Below, piece by piece: positions 8,601-12,931 of a stretch of 17,731 nt of DNA. The notes beneath the pieces were generated by a model. The model was not told the DNA's origin and searched no databases. It saw only the letters and a program-made list of their open reading frames with translations. The DNA comes from DASQDN01 sp035630195 (GTDB lineage Bacteria; Acidobacteriota; Terriglobia; Bryobacterales; Bryobacteraceae). A program made the position numbers and the translations under genes. Location: assembly GCA_035630195.1 (NCBI GenBank), contig DASQLD010000318.1, positions 1 through 17,731 on the forward strand. Direction: 5' to 3'. Numbering within the stretch: position 1 is the first letter of the stretch; each line of letters starts with the position of its first letter.

Positions 8601-8926
8601 GTCAGCTCTCCGACTTCCAATGTGAAATCGAGCGTCCGCGTTGAGCCAGTTTCCAAAACCACCCCAGGACGGACTGACTTCTTGAAACCCTGCAACTCGC
8701 ACGAGACCTCATACTCTGCGGGTGGAAGAAACGGAAATTGGTAGATGCCGGACTCTCCCGATGCGGCTTCTGTGATCACACCGGTCGAAACATTCCTGGC
8801 CGTAACACGAGCGCCGCTAACCACTGCCCCCGAATTATCTGCGATCGTCCCCGTAAGCCGAGCCAGCGATTGAGCCCAACCCGAAACACTAAACACCACC
8901 CCCAGAACCAACCAAGCCCTAAGCAT
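5687..8926 (-). CDS. Oar-like TonB-dependent outer-membrane receptor (1079 aa)
   Basis: An outer-membrane beta-barrel transporter or adhesin-like receptor. The signal peptide MLRAWLVLGVVFSVSGWAQ is followed at about 22-105 by a carboxypeptidase-regulatory-like Ig fold (LTGTIADNSGAVVSGARVTA ... SGIYQFPFLPPAEYEV). A TonB plug-like domain at about 115-240 contains SMAGGRSQNQMWNLDG and TRSGSNAFHGAAYEFFRN. The remainder is the barrel, with an Oar-type FLFANYEG motif and a C-terminal strand ending in Phe (QLSARLEF), the usual barrel-assembly signal. Length fits acidobacterial Oar homologues (about 1000-1200 aa). It lies 18 bp downstream of the sulfatase stop on the same strand, so co-transcription is likely; it has no clear Shine-Dalgarno (GAATCCCCTC before ATG), consistent with coupling to the upstream gene. 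Ligand unknown; the sulfatase suggests a sulfated substrate. It is paralogous to the receptor at 12932-16405. Confidence 0.92.
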   Translation of the reverse strand: MLRAWLVLGVVFSVSGWAQSLARLTGTIADNSGAVVSGARVTARNVSTGVITEAASGESGIYQFPFLPPAEYEVSCELQGFKKSVRPGVVLETGSTRTLDFTLEVGELTESVEVKATVPLLEAETSSVGQFIERTTVMNMPLESRRTAGLVRLMGMVAFKQENAGEQIPIFSMAGGRSQNQMWNLDGAVVQNMALGVAQIQLNPPSESLQEFKAEASNYSAEYGRTANGLILMTTRSGSNAFHGAAYEFFRNQALDTRTFFAADKAPLRYNIFGGSFGGPIRRDRTFLFANYEGARRRDGQTIANTIVPHPNELRGDFSARRDLIVLDPVTRQAFPGNIIPENRIDPVARAFAALYPAPNIANNDITRAPGANYVVNVSDAITQDYGTLRVDHNIGEADRINVRYSIAKAPQSIAAVYPDADADLRAGIRENRIHNLAGTWIRTLSPSFINEFRYGWSNRMHINQATGFGSGTNSSLGLEGVDGEDFGMMSITGLSALGVTPHRRIQDPILTHQLVDNVTIIKGKHSIKTGFELRYSLNKDDLRQSSGGTFTFNDRATGSGTASFLLGHVTGASLVVTDLIEARTDYYGVFVQDDYKVSKNLTLNLGLRWELDTPRWERADNRQSGFAFDPINPVSGTRGVLTFSGRDGLSKYSHDFDKNNFSPRIGLAYRAPAGFLLRAGYGLVYSGAYAGAVPNAFISGFSLNGSFNSPDGGLTQAFFLRDGMPAITRPEIGPGFGAVRVGQAPVLSPDYLQQDHVNPYAHQYNFTIQKEVGGSMLMEVAYLGNLGHKLGGPNVNINQIPLVNGRGPAAQSQTARPFPQYNNVMLVSPPWGNSTYHALNVKLEKRYSAGLNFLVNYTWSKFLDDVEGNGELAGSEGNGYTHIERRAYDKSYSGNDIRHRVIGSTVYELPVGKNRRMDISNPILNAVIGGWSLGFVAELRSGAPWGAIEQTNLTNTFSAANRPNLVCDSALDSGRSRAEMVAMYFNTSCFTAPPAREFGNAARNVGFGPGFIGIDSSLTKRWELTETWRFQFRGDFLNLPNRANFNVPNTVRGRGDFGRITSTIGTGRQIQLSARLEF

Positions 8927-8944
8927 GAGGGGATTCTATCAGCC

Positions 8945-10390
8945 TCAGCGCCGGACTTCTTCCGGATGGTCCTTCGCCCAAGTCAGGTACTCGTCAACGC
9001 TATAGAATGTTCCACGTGTGTACAACCGACCCTTGTCCTCAACTAACTCATGCCAGTTGAATTTCCACGAATCTCCGGTGCGCTTCATCCATGACGCGAG
9101 CCGCTTCTCCATGTCCGCAAGAATTGCCTTAGAGGCTGGATCGTCCACAAGATTCTTCTGCTGATAAGGATCGTTCTTCAGGTCGTACAAGACCCACGGC
9201 TTCGATTCCCACCGCGCATACATATAGTTATGGGTGCGCACTCCGCGCCAGCCATCCTCTGTCCCGTCTCCCTGAAAAGGACCGAAGATCTGAAAGAATG
9301 CCGAATCAGGTTCGTCCTGCTTCTGCCCTAACACAACGCGCGACAAATCGACTCCCTGCATATTCCCAGGGACACGCAGACCGCAAAGACCAAGTAGTGT
9401 TGGAGCAAAATCGACTTGCGTGAAAATGCAATCGGTCTGCCTCGCTTTTGCCTTCGCCGGATAGCGCAGGATGCCAGGTATCCCGATCGATTCTTCCCAC
9501 GGCTTACGCTTTAAACGCAGACCCTGCGAGCCCAACATGTCCCCGTGATCAGACGACACCAGCACGATCGTGTTTTCCGCAATTCCCAAATCGTCGAGCG
9601 TCTTCAGTAATCGCCCAATCTGGTCATCCACCGCTGTGATCATGCCGTAATACTCGGCAATCTGCTTCGGTCCCGGCACGCCTTGCTTCTCCTGCCAGTT
9701 CGGACGCATGCGCAGCTTTCCCGGGTCATATAGCTTCGAATACTCTTCCGGAGCCTTATACGGATCATGCGGCGGTCCCATCTGAATGGTGAGGAAGAAC
9801 GGTCGCGAATCCTGCTTAGTACCTTGCAGAAACTCAATCCCGAGATCGGTCCACCCTTCCGCTTCAAACTTCTTCATCGGAATCGGCTCAGGGGAGTCGC
9901 GGAAATACTGCGTATTGAAGTGGGCGTGACTGCATTCGTTCGCAGCCCAGAACTCGAAGCCTTGACGCCGCGGACCAGGTGGCACGAAGCCCGGCATTCT
10001 TTGGCCGCCATCGAGGTGCCACTTACCCACAAAGCCCGTGCGGTAACCTGCCTTGCCCAGAATCTCGGCGATCGAAGTCTCTGATTCGCGCAGCCGCAGA
10101 TCGTTCGCCACCATTCCGTTCCGATGCGTATAAGTTCCCGTAAGAATGTTGGCGCGCGCCGGACAGCAAACGGGCGTGTTCGCAAACGTCTTCCGGAACA
10201 CAACGCTCGAAGCAGCCAGCCGGTCAAGATTAGGAGTACGAACATCCGAATTTCCAGCAAACCCGAGCGACTGAGCGCGCAACTGATCCGGCATGATGAA
10301 CAAAATGTTCGGTCGCGCTCTACTCTGCGCAGCCCCTACTCCGGCGCTTCCACATAGCGCAAGAAAATGACGACGGTTTATGGTCAGCAT
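8945..10390 (-). CDS. Tat-exported Cys-type sulfatase (481 aa)
   Basis: A formylglycine-dependent sulfatase of the alkaline phosphatase superfamily, hydrolysing a sulfate ester (substrate not predictable) outside the cytoplasm. Numbered from ATG 10390, a twin-arginine signal NRRHFLALCGSAGVGAAQS opens the protein. NILFIMPDQLRAQ supplies early metal-binding Asp and Gln. The active-site motif CCPARANILTG has its formylglycine Cys at about residue 75, with Ala where CxPSR normally has Ser. FVGKWHLDGG and SSDHGDMLGSQG supply further active-site Lys, His and Asp residues. The open frame extends to GTG-like starts up to 10501, but those 37 residues would displace the Tat signal from the N-terminus and overlap the divergent antitoxin promoter, so 10390 is preferred. 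No Shine-Dalgarno precedes it; a palindrome touches the start codon. It is followed by the receptor gene 18 bp downstream. Confidence 0.9.
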   Translation of the reverse strand: MLTINRRHFLALCGSAGVGAAQSRARPNILFIMPDQLRAQSLGFAGNSDVRTPNLDRLAASSVVFRKTFANTPVCCPARANILTGTYTHRNGMVANDLRLRESETSIAEILGKAGYRTGFVGKWHLDGGQRMPGFVPPGPRRQGFEFWAANECSHAHFNTQYFRDSPEPIPMKKFEAEGWTDLGIEFLQGTKQDSRPFFLTIQMGPPHDPYKAPEEYSKLYDPGKLRMRPNWQEKQGVPGPKQIAEYYGMITAVDDQIGRLLKTLDDLGIAENTIVLVSSDHGDMLGSQGLRLKRKPWEESIGIPGILRYPAKAKARQTDCIFTQVDFAPTLLGLCGLRVPGNMQGVDLSRVVLGQKQDEPDSAFFQIFGPFQGDGTEDGWRGVRTHNYMYARWESKPWVLYDLKNDPYQQKNLVDDPASKAILADMEKRLASWMKRTGDSWKFNWHELVEDKGRLYTRGTFYSVDEYLTWAKDHPEEVRR

Positions 10391-10405
10391 TAGACTTGAG
10401 TCTAA
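10390..10405. promoter_or_regulatory. 16-bp palindrome abutting the sulfatase start codon
   Basis: TTAGACT (10390-10396) and AGTCTAA (10399-10405) are exact reverse complements around TG. On the minus strand it runs directly into ATG and contains TAGACT, a possible -10 whose predicted start point is at or next to the ATG. It therefore looks like a repressor operator on a near-leaderless promoter, though the -35 is poor. Confidence 0.5.
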
Positions 10406-10454
10406 GCCCAAGCTGGATTCGCTAAAGACTGAGCCATCGGTTGCTGAGGCGTCC

Positions 10455-10477
10455 GGTATTGCGCGGCGCGTAATACC
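10455..10477. promoter_or_regulatory. 23-bp imperfect palindrome, probable operator of the RHH antitoxin gene
   Basis: GGTATTGCGCG (10455-10465) and CGCGTAATACC (10467-10477) are inverted around a single G, with 10 of 11 positions complementary. It ends 8 bp before the antitoxin GTG and touches a -10-like CATAAT (10477-10482). Antitoxins of the RHH class typically bind such sites to repress their own operon. Confidence 0.65.
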
Positions 10478-10485
10478 ATAATTGG

Positions 10486-10728
10486 GTGAAGTCGGTTTCA
10501 CTTAAACTCCCGGATGATCTGCTGGACGACCTTGACCAAGAAGCAAGGGCTCGGCATATTTCGAGGTCTTCGCTCGTCCGGCAAAGTCAGGAGTCAACCC
10601 TGCGCAGCCAACACGCGAAAACATCGGTTTCCTGTTACGACTTCGCCCGCGACTTCGCGGGCAGCTCGAAGGGCCTGCTGCGAGATCTCGCAAGCAATCC
10701 AAGATACATGAAAGGATTCGGCGAGTGA
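10486..10728 (+). CDS. Ribbon-helix-helix (CopG/VapB-like) antitoxin (80 aa)
   Basis: The product begins MKSVSLKLPDDLLDDLDQEA, a canonical RHH strand-helix, then a second helix HISRSSLVRQSQESTL. The C-terminal part (VSCYDFARDFAGSSKGLLRD ... NPRYMKGFGE) is the toxin-binding tail seen in antitoxins paired with PIN toxins. It starts at GTG 10486 without a Shine-Dalgarno and is preceded by a palindromic operator. Its stop overlaps the toxin start by 4 bp (GTGA, 10725-10728), the usual coupled arrangement. The antitoxin reading frame is intact although its partner toxin is broken, so it could survive as an autorepressor or as protection against a related toxin. Family assignment is confident; the exact subfamily is not. 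Confidence 0.85.
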   Translation: MKSVSLKLPDDLLDDLDQEARARHISRSSLVRQSQESTLRSQHAKTSVSCYDFARDFAGSSKGLLRDLASNPRYMKGFGE

Positions 10729-11135
10729 CAGATGGTCCGGTATTGCTTGACACTGGTCCTTGGTAAGTTTTTTTGGGCGCTGGGCTTCGACGCCATACTT
10801 GGTCTGTTGCGCTATGGAAGCAACTGGCTCCGCCCCTGCTCACCTGCGAACCGGTTCTGACTGAGGCGGCATTCCTGCTCAAACGGGCACGACGTGGACT
10901 CGATCTTTGCGTTCTTTAAACGCGTGTTATGCGCGTCGCGATTCATGACCAAGAGCACGCCGACCTCAAAGCGCTCATGCGACGCTACCGTGATAGACCG
11001 ATATCCCTGGCCGACGTATGCTTGGTTCGGCTGTCCGAATTGCACCCCGCCGCCCGTGTACTTACGCTCGATTCTGACTTCCGAATTTACCGCAGGCATG
11101 GAAACAAGGTGATTCCTGTGTTGATGCCGGATTAA
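10725..11135 (+). pseudogene. PIN-domain toxin (VapC-like), inactivated by indels
   Basis: From GTG 10725 the frame reads VTDGPVLLDTGP, then hits TAA at 10764-10766. It resumes as GAGLRRHTWSVALWKQLAPP and LLTCEPVLTEAAFLLKRARR, meets a second TAA at 10917-10919, and continues through MRVAIHDQEHADLKALMRRY and SLADVCLVRLSELHP to TLDSDFRIYRRHG and VIPVLMPD. All four PIN acidic positions (LLDT, LTEA, SLAD, LDSD) are still recognisable. Both stops look like products of paired, nearly cancelling indels: one T lost from CCTTTGG with one T gained in the T-run at about 10767-10773, and about 5 bp plus 1 bp lost around 10899-10926, where frame +1 reads DSIFAFFKR. The pre-decay protein would have been about 138 aa. 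The product would have been an RNA-cleaving toxin; no functional protein is expected now. Confidence 0.85.
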
Positions 11136-11180
11136 ACACATCTCACAGCTTGAATCAGCGTATCGCGAAAAGCCGTTCAC
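11121..11180 (+). repeat. 60-bp direct repeat, copy A
   Basis: It starts inside the last codons of the PIN pseudogene (TTGATGCCGGATTAA) and runs 45 bp past its stop. It is identical to 12090-12149 at 57 of 60 positions. The following 178 bp (11181-11358) hold no gene I recognise, only a short tandem GAGTTCAC pair near 11285-11300. Confidence 0.9.
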
Positions 11181-11358
11181 CAATCCTTGGAAAGAATTCC
11201 GGACGCTGAAGTCGAGCAAATTAGTAATCGATGTGCGGGTGAGCACGCGGTCAACGAAATGGGTTCGTCCATGCCGCATTTCATGAGTTCACGAGTTCAC
11301 TCACGAAACACGGCAACTCATTCTAGTAGTAAACTTGCGCCTATTCTTTATTTGTCAA

Positions 11359-11391
11359 TTGGCTAGACTATCTTTGGGGCTAGACTAGTCT
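11359..11391 (+). promoter_or_regulatory. Promoter with tandem operator-like repeats of the Phd-type antitoxin gene
   Basis: GGCTAGACTATCT (11361-11373) and GGCTAGACTAGTCT (11378-11391) are a direct repeat with a 17-bp period; the second contains the perfect 10-bp palindrome AGACTAGTCT. TTGGCT (11359-11364) and TAGACT (11381-11386) could serve as -35 and -10 with a 16-bp spacer, placing the start about 20 nt before ATG 11414. Phd-type antitoxins bind paired short palindromes at their own promoter, so this is the likely autoregulatory site. Confidence 0.55.
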
Positions 11392-11413
11392 GAACTGGGT
11401 GGAGGTGAGCAAT

Positions 11414-11710
11414 ATGGACACCATAAGCGCATCTGATGCCGAAACTCATCTTTCGGCGCTCCTCGACAGGGTTGTGAAAGGCGAAAACATCACCATCACG
11501 CGACACGGATTGCCTGCCGCCGTACTGATTCCAGTCCCTGGCGCTGTAACTAAGCTGTCCCATAAGGAAGTCCTGGAAGGCATGCGCGCATTGCGGCAGC
11601 GCGTAAAGCCCGGCAAGATGAGCGTCCGCGAAATGATTGAGGAGGGCAGGCGGTTTTTTGACTGGTGTAGTCGATGCGTCTACGGCGCTAGCATGGTGCT
11701 TTCCCGATGA
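11414..11710 (+). CDS. Phd/YefM-type antitoxin with an aberrant C-terminal tail (98 aa)
   Basis: MDTISASDAETHLSALLDRV followed by VKGENITITRHGLPAAVLIP is a canonical Phd/YefM DNA-binding fold. ATG 11414 is chosen over GTG 11399 because GGAGGTGA (11401-11408) sits 5 nt before it. The toxin-binding helix region ends REMIEEGRRF, where relatives normally stop and the toxin begins. Here a run of six T (11654-11659) keeps the frame open and adds about 17 out-of-frame residues (FDWCSRCVYGASMVLSR) that are simply the toxin gene read in another frame; a run of four T would give GRRF-stop. The antitoxin core is intact, so DNA binding may persist. The downstream toxin is also damaged. Confidence 0.82.
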   Translation: MDTISASDAETHLSALLDRVVKGENITITRHGLPAAVLIPVPGAVTKLSHKEVLEGMRALRQRVKPGKMSVREMIEEGRRFFDWCSRCVYGASMVLSR

Positions 11711-12005
11711 AAGCAACGATTATGCAGACGCCGTGCTGGTCGTGCTGGAAGGAAAGACAATTCTCGTTCCCTCAATCTGGTCACTGGAAATTGCGAACGC
11801 CGTCTTGGTCGGTGAACGAACGAAGCGCCTGCGCCAGCCCGACATTCAGCGCTCCGCGGCCTTGCTGGAAAGCCTCCAGTAGCGCAGGATTCGCAAACTG
11901 TCGGCGAACACATCAGCAACGCCATTGGCAACGCTCGACGGCAAATTGCAGAAGGCCGCCAAAATGGCAGGTATCGGTCTATTCAATAGCGAAGCGCTCT
12001 TCTAA
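11658..12005 (+). pseudogene. PIN-domain toxin (VapC-like) with frameshift and central deletion
   Basis: From TTG 11658, with AGGAGG at 11640-11645, the frame gives TGVVDASTALAWCFPDESND, then ILVPSIWSLEIANAVLVGER, a clear PIN N-terminal half with the first Asp and the Glu. It stops at TAG 11880-11882. One base off, GTAGCGCAG onward reads VAQDSQTVGEHISN, the expected continuation. Near 11918-11922 the original frame resumes as TPLATLDGKLQKAAKMAGIG and ends at TAA 12003-12005. The segment that normally carries the third conserved Asp (AYDA in relatives), roughly 25 residues, is missing. So the gene has a one-base loss and an internal deletion; even a frame-corrected product would lack a catalytic residue. 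The start codon may also have decayed from ATG. Confidence 0.83.
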
Positions 12006-12053
12006 AAAAGTCAGGGACCGCTACAAGCCCCCCCGGAAAAGCATCGATGCACA

Positions 12054-12104
12054 ATTCGGGACCGGCACAAAAACGAAGTGGTTTCTCTATTGATGCCGGA
12101 TTAA
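12054..12104 (+). pseudogene. Remnant of a second PIN-toxin tail
   Basis: This frame reads IRDRHKNEVVSLLMPD before a TAA, aligning with YRRHGNKVIPVLMPD at the end of the PIN pseudogene at 10725-11135. No upstream part of that gene is recognisable here, so it is only a 3' scrap. It overlaps the start of repeat copy B. The remaining stretch 12105-12252 holds no gene I recognise. Confidence 0.55.
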
Positions 12105-12149
12105 ACGCATCTCACAGCTTGAATCAGCCTATCGCGAAAAGCCGTCCAC
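12090..12149 (+). repeat. 60-bp direct repeat, copy B
   Basis: It matches 11121-11180 at 57 of 60 positions, with three substitutions and no gap, 969 bp downstream. Like copy A it begins at TTGATGCCGGATTAA, the end of a PIN-toxin reading frame. Identity drops sharply just outside both ends. Confidence 0.9.
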
Positions 12150-12252
12150 AGTTCTCGAAAAATTATATCTCTAATACTTGCAACAAAACATTCCAAAAAT
12201 CACAAAATTCCCGAGGCTCGCGTGCGACGCTCAAAATAAGGAGCCCCAACAA

Positions 12253-12873
12253 ATGTCACAAGCAGCCACAGCGCGCAGCAACGGAGCCAAGTCGAACGGA
12301 CCTATCACACCCGAGGGCAAAGCGATCTCCGCGCAGAACGCGACAAAGCACGGCCTCACCAGCAGCCGTGTCGTTCTCCCGCACGAATCGCAGGAAGCAT
12401 ATGACAAACTCGAAGCCTCATTCACTAACCGCTTCAAACCCGCTGACGACCTCGAACTCGAACTAGTACAGGAAATGGCCGCTGCCAGATGGCGCCTTCG
12501 CCGAATCCAGAGCATGGAAAACGCGCTCTTCAAGAAAGCCATTCAGCAACACCAAGCCGCCCTGGGCCCCGACGCCAACTCCGAAGACGTCAACGACGCC
12601 GCCTATGCAGAGGTCGCCGAATCCAAGTCCTACCGGATGCTCGTTCGCCATGCCGCCCAGCTCCGCCGGTCCTACGAAAAAGCTTGGAAAGAACTCGAAC
12701 TCATTCAGGAAGAGCGACATATCCAGGAAGACGACGAAGTACAAAACGAACCCAGCAACCGATCCCTCGAACGCCGGATCGACACCCTGATGGCGATGCC
12801 GCTGCCCGGTCAATTAAAATCCACCAATTGCATTCCTCTTCGTGAACAGCACACACCCACCGTTCGTGTATAA
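12253..12873 (+). CDS. Uncharacterised helical protein with NGAKS..GPxTxxGK motif (206 aa)
   Basis: The protein starts MSQAATARSNGAKSNGPITP, then EGKAISAQNATKHGLTSSRV. This basic, glycine-rich N-terminal motif (NGxxSxGPxTxxGKxxSxxNAxKHGL) marks a family of uncharacterised proteins common in acidobacterial and other soil genomes, often in several copies. The rest (about residues 55-170) is highly helical and charged (ELELVQEMAAARWRLRRIQS), probably coiled coil, and the C-terminus is disordered. ATG 12253 is chosen because AAGGAG (12238-12243) lies 9 nt upstream; an open extension to 12178 looks non-coding. No signal peptide, membrane span or enzyme motif is seen. The basic N-terminus could bind nucleic acid, but this is a guess. 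Its TAA stop is embedded in the -10 box of the next gene. Confidence 0.8.
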   Translation: MSQAATARSNGAKSNGPITPEGKAISAQNATKHGLTSSRVVLPHESQEAYDKLEASFTNRFKPADDLELELVQEMAAARWRLRRIQSMENALFKKAIQQHQAALGPDANSEDVNDAAYAEVAESKSYRMLVRHAAQLRRSYEKAWKELELIQEERHIQEDDEVQNEPSNRSLERRIDTLMAMPLPGQLKSTNCIPLREQHTPTVRV

Positions 12874-12874
12874 T
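12869..12874 (+). promoter_or_regulatory. Consensus -10 box upstream of the second receptor gene
   Basis: TATAAT at 12869-12874 is a perfect -10, and bases 12871-12873 are also the TAA stop of the preceding gene. A start near 12881 would give a leader of about 50 nt to ATG 12932. No good -35 is found at 16-18 bp, so the promoter may be extended, activator-dependent or fortuitous. Confidence 0.45.
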
Positions 12875-12931
12875 TCTCTGCCAGGAAGTTTGCTTTAATC
12901 GACGCGGGGCCGAATAGCAGAGGGGTTATTT

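Noticed and set aside
10812..11279. 155-codon minus-strand frame antisense to the PIN pseudogene
   Set aside because: Its sequence is the complement of recognisable PIN toxin sequence. No RBS or domain was seen.
11136..11280. Possible coding continuation after the PIN stop (frame reading QLESAYREKPFTNPWKEFRT)
   Set aside because: The frame is open for only about 45 codons with no start or RBS, and the matching copy B frame ends after a few divergent residues.
11121..12149. CRISPR-like or insertion-sequence explanation for the 60-bp repeats
   Set aside because: There are only two copies, no spacers of regular size, no terminal inverted repeats and no transposase.
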